Below, in pieces: positions 9,078-16,349 of a DNA stretch of 64,000 nt. Under the pieces are notes generated by a model that made no database searches, was not told the DNA's origin, and saw only the letters and a list, made by a program, of their open reading frames with translations. Origin of the DNA: an uncultured Bacilli bacterium. GTDB lineage: Bacteria; Bacillota_I; Bacilli_A; RF39; UBA660. Position 1 is the stretch's first letter. Every line of letters begins with the position of its first letter. The translations under genes were made by a program, and so were the position numbers. The stretch is from NCBI GenBank assembly GCA_934162265.1, contig CAKPHZ010000002.1:6949-70948 (forward strand), written 5' to 3'.

Positions 9078-9107
9078 AATTAATGTTTACAAAAGCATTA
9101 ATTTTTT
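9076..9107 (+). terminator. rubrerythrin terminator
   Basis: Arms AAAATTAATG (9076-9085) and CATTAATTTT (9096-9105) with a 10-base loop and T run; the left arm overlaps the stop codon. Confidence 0.75.
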
Positions 9108-9227
9108 AAATTCTTTTAAATTTGGTGGATTTAACAAAAAGTATTCGTTATAAAATTACTTAATATTAATTTGAATTTTTTAAAGAGTTATTTAGTTTTT
9201 TTTAAGTTTTAAGAAATAAAATATAAT

Positions 9228-9259
9228 AAAATTACATCTAAAATTTAGATGTAATTTTT
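9228..9259 (+). terminator. 15-bp perfect hairpin with T run; group IIC intron target
   Basis: A perfect 15-bp inverted repeat centred on 9243 (left arm 9228-9242, right arm 9244-9258) followed by T. Group IIC introns are known to insert just downstream of terminator-type stem-loops, and the intron 5' boundary GTGTG begins at the next base. It could have served as a bidirectional terminator before the insertion. Confidence 0.7.
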
Positions 9260-9779
9260 GTGTGCAGGCATGGTATATAACTAGGTGGTGAAAGTCCACT
9301 ATACACGTAAGTATCTGCGAAGTATTAGGGAAGCACAACGCATTAACGGTGATGTTAGGGCCTAAAGGAAGTGTGAAACAAAATCGTGGCTCAACGAACA
9401 GAAACTTGATACTAAGGATGCATAAACGGATGAGGTTACAAAACAAACTAAAGTCCAAAAGATACACGTAACTTTATGTAGTAAATCAAGTGAGTAAACG
9501 AGGAAAGTTATATGTCTTACCCTGGGAGGTCTTGTGGACAGTTAAGGAGAACCCTAGAAAGAAAACTGTTCGAAAAAGGTTTATCACAAGAAGTCAGCCG
9601 AGGTCATAGTACTAATTAATTATTAAGAAGGACTGAACAATTTATAGTGTTTTAGTACACATAATATTATGTTAGTTATAAATCAGAATAAATAAAAGGT
9701 AAATAAGTAAAACGTATTTTATGTATAAATCCTTAAAAGATAAATAACTAATGTTGAGATTAGAAAGGAAAGAACGAGT

Positions 9780-11051
9780 ATGGAATTACTAGAAAAAGTC
9801 TTAGATGACAAGAACTTATTTGAAGCATATAAACAAGTGTATAAAAATAAAGGAGCAAGTGGAGTTGATGAAATTACTGTTGATGAACTTAGACACTATA
9901 TGTATCTGCACAAAGAAGAAATCAAAGAACAAATAAGAAATAGAAAATATAAACCTAGCCCAGTAAGAAGAGTATACATTCCAAAAGATAACGAAGATAA
10001 AAGAGGGTTAGGAATACCAACTGTGGTAGATAGAGTAATACAACAAGCAATAGTACAAGTACTATCCCCAATATACGAAGAGCAATTTAGTAAAACAAGT
10101 TATGGATTTAGGCCTAAACGTTCATGTGAAATGGCCATCATTAAACTATTAGAATATTTTAATGATGGCTATACTTGGATAGTAGATATTGATTTACAAA
10201 AATTCTTTGATACAGTATGCCATGATAAATTAATTTCCATAATCATGAAAACAATTCATGACGGTGAATTAGTATCATTAATAAGAAAATATCTAGTAAG
10301 TGGAGTAATGGAAAATGGTGTAGTTAGTCCAACAAAGGTAGGGACACCACAAGGTGGTAATCTATCCTCACTACTATCTAATATCATGTTAAATGAATTA
10401 GACAAAGAACTTGAAAAAAGAGGTTTAAGGTTTACTCGATATGCGGACGACTGTATAATTGTAGTACAAAGTGAAAAAGCAGCAAATAGAGTTATGAAGA
10501 ATATAACAAAGTTTATAGAGAAGAAACTAGGATTAAAAGTTAATGCAGAAAAGAGCAAAGTAGCAAGACCAAATCAAATAAAATATTTAGGATTTGGATT
10601 TTACTATACAAAAACAGGTATAGTCAAACCAAAACCACATTTAAAATCGATTCAAAAGTTTAAAAGAAGAGTAAAACAACTTACCAAGAGAAGTTGTAGT
10701 ATATATTTAAACGAAAGAATCATAAAATTAAATCAAGTCATAAGAGGATGGATAAATTATTTTAGAATTGCGGATATGAAAAATCAACTTTCAAATATTA
10801 CAAGCCATCTAAATAGAAGAATAAGATGCATTATATGGAAGCAATGGAAAACACCAAAGCATAGAATAAAATGTCTAATACAGTTAGGATTAGATAAGAA
10901 CATGGCAAGGGCGTGTTCGTACGCTAGGAAAAGCTATTGGAGTACTAGTATGTGTTTTCCTATTCATAAGGCAATTTCTAATAAGCGATTACAACAAAAA
11001 GGTCTAGTGTTTCCATTAGACCATTACTTAAAAGTATATACTGCAATATAA
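9780..11051 (+). CDS. ltrA: group II intron reverse transcriptase/maturase
   Basis: A 423-residue intron-encoded protein with the fingers-palm reverse transcriptase (GIPTVVDRVIQQA, SYGFRPKRS, IVDIDLQKFFDTV, GTPQGGNLSSLL and the catalytic YADD around residues 222-225) followed by the thumb/maturase X domain (NQVIRGWINYF, RIRCIIWKQWKTP). There is no HNH endonuclease at the C terminus, as usual for class C. It closely resembles the Eubacterium rectale class C enzyme. It splices its host intron RNA and copies it into DNA at new hairpin sites. AAAGGAAAG precedes the ATG. Use of ltrA as a symbol is by family convention. Confidence 0.92.
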   Translation: MELLEKVLDDKNLFEAYKQVYKNKGASGVDEITVDELRHYMYLHKEEIKEQIRNRKYKPSPVRRVYIPKDNEDKRGLGIPTVVDRVIQQAIVQVLSPIYEEQFSKTSYGFRPKRSCEMAIIKLLEYFNDGYTWIVDIDLQKFFDTVCHDKLISIIMKTIHDGELVSLIRKYLVSGVMENGVVSPTKVGTPQGGNLSSLLSNIMLNELDKELEKRGLRFTRYADDCIIVVQSEKAANRVMKNITKFIEKKLGLKVNAEKSKVARPNQIKYLGFGFYYTKTGIVKPKPHLKSIQKFKRRVKQLTKRSCSIYLNERIIKLNQVIRGWINYFRIADMKNQLSNITSHLNRRIRCIIWKQWKTPKHRIKCLIQLGLDKNMARACSYARKSYWSTSMCFPIHKAISNKRLQQKGLVFPLDHYLKVYTAI

Positions 11052-11056
11052 ATTGA

Positions 11057-11088
11057 ACCGCCGTATACCGAACGGTACGTACGGTGGT
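11057..11088 (+). ncRNA. group II intron domain V
   Basis: A nine-pair lower stem (ACCGCCGTA 11057-11065 with TACGGTGGT 11080-11088), a two-base CG bulge at 11078-11079, a four-pair upper stem TACC/GGTA and a GAAC tetraloop. The catalytic triad is CGC (11059-11061) with its G in a G.U pair; a CGC triad, rather than AGC, is typical of group IIC. Confidence 0.82.
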
Positions 11089-11126
11089 GTAAGAGGGACA
11101 AATTTACAAACTATTGTAAATTTTCT

Positions 11127-11243
11127 CTACTTGATTTTATCCAATGGGTCCAAAACGAAAATATCATCATCATAGTTTGCAAATTCGTTGTTATAAATAA
11201 AATTATTATCATATATATTTTTAATTTCGTCATAGTTATTCAA
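11127..11243 (-). pseudogene. short ORF cut by the intron 3' end
   Basis: A 38-codon reading frame on the minus strand, starting at TTG 11243 (GAGGG seven bases upstream, inside the end of rlmA) and ending at a TAG that only exists because of the intron junction at 11130/11131. If the intron is removed, the frame would run on through the hairpin region and end a few codons later. The acidic, Asn- and Asp-rich peptide is not recognised. It may be a real small gene downstream of rlmA that was altered by the intron, or chance. Confidence 0.25.
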
Positions 11244-12093
11244 TTTTATCCCTCACTTTTAATACATAGATATTTAAAGCAATTGTAATTTTGTTAATCA
11301 TTTTATCATAATTGTAATTTTTTGATAATGGTGTCATATTAATCAAATTTAACATTGATTCTTCATTTAATTCTTTTTTTTCATTAATTGTATATTTTTT
11401 TAAAATAATATAATTTTTGTCTATGTTCTTTTCAATTTGCAGTTCATTTTCATATTCTTTAATATGTAAAAGTTCTCTTAACTCGTATAAATACTCTTTT
11501 TTTGGAGTAACTTTAATTATAATTCCATCCTGTTTTAATATTCTATTCATTTCTTTTTCATTAGATGGGGATAGAATATTTAGTATAACATCAACGCTTT
11601 TATTCTTTAATGGCATATAGTTTAAATCCGCAACCAATGGAATAAAATTATTTTTAACATAATTTGTTGCGTATTCAACACCGACTTTGGATATATCTAC
11701 CCCAATAATAAAAGATTGACTGTTGTTTATTAAATTTAAAATCATATTATCATGTGTACCATCACCACATCCCATATCGACTATTACTTGTGAATTACCT
11801 TTTTCTATAATTATTTTCGATATTAGTTTGTGTAATTCATAATAAAACCCTTTTTTTATAAATTCCAATCTATTTTTGAATAAATTTATATCATAAATAT
11901 TATCAATCCTCAATTTATTTTTTTTTAATAATGTACAATAGCCTTTTTTTGCAATATCATAGCAATGATTTTTTTCACAAATTAGAGAATTTTTATAAAT
12001 CCTAATATTACTATGACATATTGGACATATAAAAATATTTTCAATTTTTTCATTAAGCAAATTACTTTTTGTATATTCAATTTTTTTTAGCAT
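11236..12093 (-). CDS. RlmA-family 23S rRNA (guanine-N1)-methyltransferase
   Basis: A 285-residue SAM-dependent methyltransferase. The N terminus has the family zinc site (CPIC, later a Cys and NHxYD, giving a Cys3His set) followed by KKGYCTLL. The Rossmann motif I is VDMGCGDGTHDN, and the family C-terminal MTPLSKN is present. RlmA-I modifies G745 and RlmA-II/TlrB G748 of 23S rRNA; the latter gives resistance to some macrolides such as tylosin. Which base is modified cannot be read here. I prefer the ATG at 12093: TGGTGAT lies just upstream and the -10 element would leave earlier starts almost leaderless. It sits between an intron and an IS, so transfer is likely. Confidence 0.82.
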   Translation of the reverse strand: MLKKIEYTKSNLLNEKIENIFICPICHSNIRIYKNSLICEKNHCYDIAKKGYCTLLKKNKLRIDNIYDINLFKNRLEFIKKGFYYELHKLISKIIIEKGNSQVIVDMGCGDGTHDNMILNLINNSQSFIIGVDISKVGVEYATNYVKNNFIPLVADLNYMPLKNKSVDVILNILSPSNEKEMNRILKQDGIIIKVTPKKEYLYELRELLHIKEYENELQIEKNIDKNYIILKKYTINEKKELNEESMLNLINMTPLSKNYNYDKMINKITIALNIYVLKVRDKIE

Positions 12094-12117
12094 ATTAATC
12101 ACCATCAATTTGACAAT

Positions 12118-12123
12118 ATTATA
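12118..12123 (-). promoter_or_regulatory. -10 element of the rlmA-like gene
   Basis: Perfect TATAAT on the minus strand, 24 bases before the chosen ATG. The -35 region (TTTAAA) is poor. Confidence 0.45.
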
Positions 12124-12202
12124 TCACTTTTTCGTTGATATTTAAACAGTAAAAAAGAGTAAATAAATTTATTTTATTAAAAATAGGTTACTATTCACAG
12201 CT

Positions 12203-12229
12203 TTGATAGAGTTTATTCTCTATCTTTTT
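12203..12229 (+). terminator. isolated terminator hairpin left of the IS30 element
   Basis: GATAGAG/CTCTATC stem with a six-base loop and TTTTT, oriented to stop + strand transcripts, although no + strand gene precedes it within 1 kb except the intron. It may mark the end of a gene lost from this site. The rest of 12130-12240 shows nothing further. Confidence 0.5.
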
Positions 12230-12241
12230 AATTTTGCTCAG

Positions 12242-13975
12242 TTGCAAAAGTAAATTCCACTTTGAAGTAATAATTTCTACTTTGGATTGAAAAATATGCA
12301 CTTAATTGAAAAATTAGGTGTATTTTTATGCTAAAAAGTGGTATTATATGGTCAATAAGCCGATATTTTAATATTTTATTGTATGTCGAAAAGAGATCGA
12401 GTCTTTAAATTTTTTTTGAATTTGAAAGTTCCATCCCTCATGGGTAACTATTAGATATCTGATATGATGGTGCTTATTTATGCCTTATTCAGGCAGAACT
12501 TTCTTCTTTTGAAGAAAAGAAGAAAGTAAGAAACTGGCACTGATTTTAAATCAGTTCTTCTTTAACAAAGATGGAGTAAGGTTAATTCCATTGCTTTTTA
12601 TTTCAAGTATGTTAAGTTTGGTAGCAATGTTATTACCATACATTAAGTTAAACATTTCAAGTGGTGATGAATTGTTTAACTTTTTTCTTTTGTATGAATT
12701 TATGTGAGACATTATTAAGTTAATATCATTTTGCGTTAAATTATCAAATGAAGTCTTTTTCTCTAATATTCTTCTGATCATTTCATGATTAACTTCACAA
12801 GATCCTTTTTGATCTGGACGGCCTGGTTCAAAGTAAAATACTTTAGTTCTTTGCTCACCAGTTAAATGGCTATATTCTATCTCTTTTGGATTAGAAAATT
12901 CAGAACCATTGTCAGTTAAAATTACAGGAAATAATTTTTTGAAAGTTTCTACTCTAAATAGCTCTTCTAAATAGTTAAATATGTCAATAACTGATTGAGC
13001 ATCATTTCTATCACGTAAAAAAGCAAGCATAAAACAACAGTTAACAAAGTGAATAGTTAATAATACTTTACCACCTTTTGTTCCTTCAACAGTATCAATT
13101 TAAATAACATTAGTGTCCGGATTTTTTTCTATAAATTTTAAAAAATCTGTGTATTTTCTGCCTTCTAAACACTTTTTATCTATCTTGTAATATGTTTTTC
13201 GCTTTGGTGTTTGTCTTAATCTTACTTTTCTAGGTAGGTCAATGTTTCTTACTGTTAATGCACCTATATCTATTAAATGATAAATTTCTTTCTCACTACA
13301 CATAATTAAATTTTCATTGTTAACAAAAGCATGGTGAATAGATTGACCATGCTCTTTTACAAGAGGAATAAGAATTTTATCAAGATTATCTAATTCTTGT
13401 TGTGAAAAATTAATTCCAAGCCTAGCATTTGTCAGATTTTCTTTATATTCTTTGAAGGCGTAGTCACTTTCATAAAATTGCTTAGATAAGGTACAAGTAC
13501 TTTTTTCTTTACAGTCATTACAAACATAAGGTGGCTTAGATAATTTGAGACAAACTACTTTTTCATAATGAGCACAATTATTAAAATTACAAAGGGTTCC
13601 TTTTTGTCTAAATGGACAATTTTTACCTTTTTTGCAATCAAAGTGCTTTCTTCCAACTGTACCAACTTCTTTAAAAATAATATGATTTTTAATCTCTTTT
13701 GCTACAGTAGTACAATCTTTATTGATGATATTACCGATGGCCTTAAAAAATTTATTTTCTTTTAGTCCTTTTTCAATTTCTAATCTATCATCGAATGATA
13801 AATGTTTATTTTTCATAATAAATACAAATCCTTTCTAAAAAGAATAAGCACCATCAGCGATATATTATAGTCCTAATAGACAAAAAATCAAATTTTACTA
13901 AGTAAATTCCACATCATTACTTTTACCAACTAAATTCCATCTTTATTAAAATAGGGGTGGAATTTACTTTTGCAA
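12242..13975. mobile_element. IS30-family element, inactive
   Basis: Bounded by a perfect 19-bp inverted repeat, TTGCAAAAGTAAATTCCAC (12242-12260) and its complement (13957-13975). AAATTCCA-type copies recur just inside both ends (12265, 13900 and 13929 regions), as in transposase-binding subterminal repeats. A second inner inverted repeat, TGATGGTGCTTATT (12465-12478) and its complement (13843-13856), lies closer to the gene. No clear target duplication was found. The 290 bases between the left end and the gene hold no ORF; a hairpin at 12538-12555 may end the transposase transcript. Confidence 0.75.
12551..13816 (-). pseudogene. IS30-family transposase with in-frame stop
   Basis: Two pieces in the same frame (13100-13816 and the part down to 12551) make one about 420-codon IS30 transposase interrupted by a TAA at 13100-13102. 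The normal residue there is probably Gln (CAA to TAA), giving NPDTNVI-stop-IDTVEG. The N-terminal part has the HTH (LSFDDRLEIEKGL) and a Cys-rich region; the DDE Asp of IDTVEG lies just after the stop, then LTDNGSEF and the final Glu in SCEVNHE. A restart at the Met codon 13030 would lack the first catalytic Asp, so the enzyme should be dead unless the stop is read through. Confidence 0.85.
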
Positions 13976-14017
13976 TGCAACCAATCATATTTTATCCTGA
14001 TTATTTTGAAAATTAGC

Positions 14018-14046
14018 TTGTAGAATTTATTTTTTTGTGCTATTAT
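14018..14046 (+). promoter_or_regulatory. promoter of the LRR surface protein
   Basis: TTGTAG, 17-base spacer, TATTAT preceded by TGC (extended -10). It lies just outside the IS end and rules out any start codon before about 14050. Confidence 0.6.
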
Positions 14047-14088
14047 ATAGTGGGGAGTAAAAAAACAAGTTTTGTGAGAAGTGAGAAT

Positions 14089-15987
14089 GTGGATTTCAAA
14101 AAAATAAAAACTTGGATGATTTTCGGATTAAGTTTTATCTTATTTTTTGCAGGTTCTGAGTTTGCATATGCTGATGATTTATCTTCTAAAATACCAGATG
14201 AAAATTTCAGAAAATGTTTAACGTCGGTGTTAAAAGAAGGAAGAAAGGATTGGATAGGAACTTATACTGGGGATACTTATACTTATTATTTAACTACTGA
14301 CGAAAAGTCATATGATTTTACAGAAGCAAATTTAGATAAAGTACGTACCATATATTGTGAAGATTATGGTATTAAGGACTTAACGGGTATTAATTTACTG
14401 ACTAACTTAGAATATCTTTATGTCAATAACAATTCTATTAGTACTTTTAATTTAAGTAATCCTAAGTTAAAATTGATTTATGCAGCTGGCAATAAATATA
14501 AAAGCTTAAGTGTTAGTGATGACGTTGCTAAACAGCTTACGGATTTATCGGTTTCTAGTAACAATTTAACAAAAAGTGTAATTGATGGTTACATGACTAG
14601 ATTTCCCAATTTAAAATTATTTGCATTTGGTGGAGATAATTATAGTGGGGAATTAGATGTTTCTAGTTTAACTAATTTAGATAAGTTATGGATTGAAAAT
14701 AACAATGTTACTAGTATCAAAGGACTAACTTCTAAAATAACAATACTTAGTTTGCATAATAACCCAATTTCTAATTTTGATTTATCTGCTTTTCCAGAAC
14801 TTTATGTACTAAGCGTAGGTAAAACTAAGTTTTCTAGTGTTGATGTGTCAAAGAATCCCAAATTAAAATACTTAAGAGTAGATGATTTACTGCTAGATTC
14901 TATTAATTTAAAAAATAACCCTGAATTATATAAATTTTATGCAAATTATAATAATTTTACTTCTATTGATTTTAGTAATAACAAAAATTTAATATATATA
15001 GATGTTGGTGTGAATTTGCTTAATTCATTAGACGTTTCTATGCTTACGAAATTGAAAAGTTTATATGCAAGAAATAATAAATTTTCTAGTATAAATCTAG
15101 GAAGCAGTAGCGAATTATTAGATTTAGATGTTAACTGGTGTAAAAATTTAAGTTCTCTTACGTTAGACAGTAAAACTAAACTTAAATATCTAAATATAGC
15201 AGGAGTTTCTAAAATAAATAATTTAAACTTAACATCATTTTCTGGTAGTTTAGAAAAATTAATTATTTCTTTGTGGCAAGCACAAAAGTATGATTTTAGG
15301 GGTTTGTCTAAATTGACTGATGTATCTGTTTCTTCGGCAATTCATGTTCCAATCTATAATCAAAGTAGTTCCAAGGTATCGCAAGTTTTAAATTATTTAC
15401 CATCTGGACTTAGTATGTCTTCATTGGGAAGTAAAAGAATTGTTGATAGAACGAAACGTTATTATAGTTATACTGCAATAAGTGGTGATGATCCAACTAT
15501 AAATGGTGAAATTGGCAAAAATGTTTCAGTTGATATTGTTGATAGTTCAGGGAATTATACTGGATTGAAAGTTCCTTCTAGTGCTAAGGTGCAGTATATA
15601 CTTAATTCAAGATTTATTTTCCATAAACTTACAAGTAGCAAATATTCTATCAATGAAGAAAAAGGCACTATTGATGTTGGTGGAGATGACGATGCAACAA
15701 TACTTAAAAATTTAAATTTAGTGGATGACTTGTCTGCTATTAAAATGAATATTTCTGGAGATAAATTGATTTTAAGTTCAAATATTGCGAATGTAGAATC
15801 TAGTTATAGTGGAATTTCTAATACATACAATTTTAAAACCTTTACTTTACTTAGAGTTTCTAATCCTAAAACAGGTAGTATTTCATTTTATATTATTATG
15901 GGAATTTTGTTTGTTGGAATTGTTTGTAGTGTTTTAGGCTATTTAAAACTTGTTAGAACAAAATCAGACCCTGACAATTTTGTTTAA
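14089..15987 (+). CDS. leucine-rich-repeat surface protein with NPKTG C-terminal signal
   Basis: A secreted protein of 632 residues from the GTG at 14089 (GAAGTGAG upstream; promoter just before). The signal peptide has a KKIK start, a hydrophobic core and an AYA-D cleavage site. About 20 irregular leucine-rich repeats follow (patterns such as LTNLEYLYVNNNSIST and SSLTNLDKLWIENN), as in internalin or BspA-like proteins that bind host or matrix proteins. The C terminus has NPKTG (592-596), a hydrophobic stretch and KLVRTK: the layout of a sortase signal, though NPKTG is not the standard LPXTG. No sortase gene is in the window. It adjoins an IS, so it may be part of an accessory region. Confidence 0.78.
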   Translation: MDFKKIKTWMIFGLSFILFFAGSEFAYADDLSSKIPDENFRKCLTSVLKEGRKDWIGTYTGDTYTYYLTTDEKSYDFTEANLDKVRTIYCEDYGIKDLTGINLLTNLEYLYVNNNSISTFNLSNPKLKLIYAAGNKYKSLSVSDDVAKQLTDLSVSSNNLTKSVIDGYMTRFPNLKLFAFGGDNYSGELDVSSLTNLDKLWIENNNVTSIKGLTSKITILSLHNNPISNFDLSAFPELYVLSVGKTKFSSVDVSKNPKLKYLRVDDLLLDSINLKNNPELYKFYANYNNFTSIDFSNNKNLIYIDVGVNLLNSLDVSMLTKLKSLYARNNKFSSINLGSSSELLDLDVNWCKNLSSLTLDSKTKLKYLNIAGVSKINNLNLTSFSGSLEKLIISLWQAQKYDFRGLSKLTDVSVSSAIHVPIYNQSSSKVSQVLNYLPSGLSMSSLGSKRIVDRTKRYYSYTAISGDDPTINGEIGKNVSVDIVDSSGNYTGLKVPSSAKVQYILNSRFIFHKLTSSKYSINEEKGTIDVGGDDDATILKNLNLVDDLSAIKMNISGDKLILSSNIANVESSYSGISNTYNFKTFTLLRVSNPKTGSISFYIIMGILFVGIVCSVLGYLKLVRTKSDPDNFV

Positions 15988-16046
15988 TAATCTTTAAATA
16001 TTAAGATTACTTATGTGAATATTTTCATTGAATTAAAATACTTCTA

Positions 16047-16075
16047 TTGACTTTCACTTATAAATTTCATATAAT
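16047..16075 (+). promoter_or_regulatory. promoter of the ileS T-box leader
   Basis: TTGACT, 17-base spacer, perfect TATAAT at 16070-16075; transcription would begin near 16082. Confidence 0.75.
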
Positions 16076-16081
16076 TAATTT

Positions 16082-16330
16082 GGTTTTATAAAATCATGTG
16101 AAAGAGACGGTATTTAAATTCTAATTTAAAGAGAGTTTGCTACTGGTGAAAAGCAGATAACAAGAATTAAATATGAATCACTCTGGAATGTGAACTTTTG
16201 AATAGAGTAGAAAGTATCCGGGAATTGTATCCCGTTATCCAATGAAGTTGCACAAAATTTTTGTGAATTAAGGTGGTACCGCGTTTTTAAGCGTCCTTAA
16301 GGAATAAAATTTTTGTGCTTTTTATATTTT
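16082..16330 (+). ncRNA. T-box riboswitch leader of ileS
   Basis: A tRNA-sensing leader that lets transcription continue when uncharged tRNA-Ile binds. The T-box proper is AAGGTGGTACCGCG (16270-16283), an exact consensus match. Stem I is recognisable by AGAGAG, the apical CTGGTGAAAAGCAG arm, and a GAATCAC loop in which ATC at 16177-16179 is the likely isoleucine specifier. TCCTTAAGGA and a GCACAAAA/TTTTGTGC pairing followed by a T run near 16318 make up the terminator region. It runs to just before the ileS ribosome site. Confidence 0.88.
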
Positions 16331-16349
16331 AGAAAGAAGGATGATTTAG

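Larger units (their letters stand above)
9260..11130 (+). mobile_element. group IIC (bacterial class C) intron with reverse transcriptase
   Basis: The 5' end GTGTG (9260-9264) fits the GUGYG rule for group II introns and directly follows a terminator hairpin, the class C target. The structured 5' part (9260-9779) carries no gene; the reverse transcriptase lies at 9780-11051. Domain V is at 11057-11088. A domain VI hairpin, arms AAATTTACAA (11100-11109) and TTGTAAATTT (11114-11123), ends in CTCTAC, so I place the 3' boundary at 11130 (AY ending). That 3' boundary is the least certain point. The element looks complete and possibly active. Confidence 0.82.

Noticed and set aside
14035..14088. 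TTG start at 14035 for the LRR protein
   Set aside because: It lies upstream of the -10 element at 14041-14046 and would precede the transcription start.
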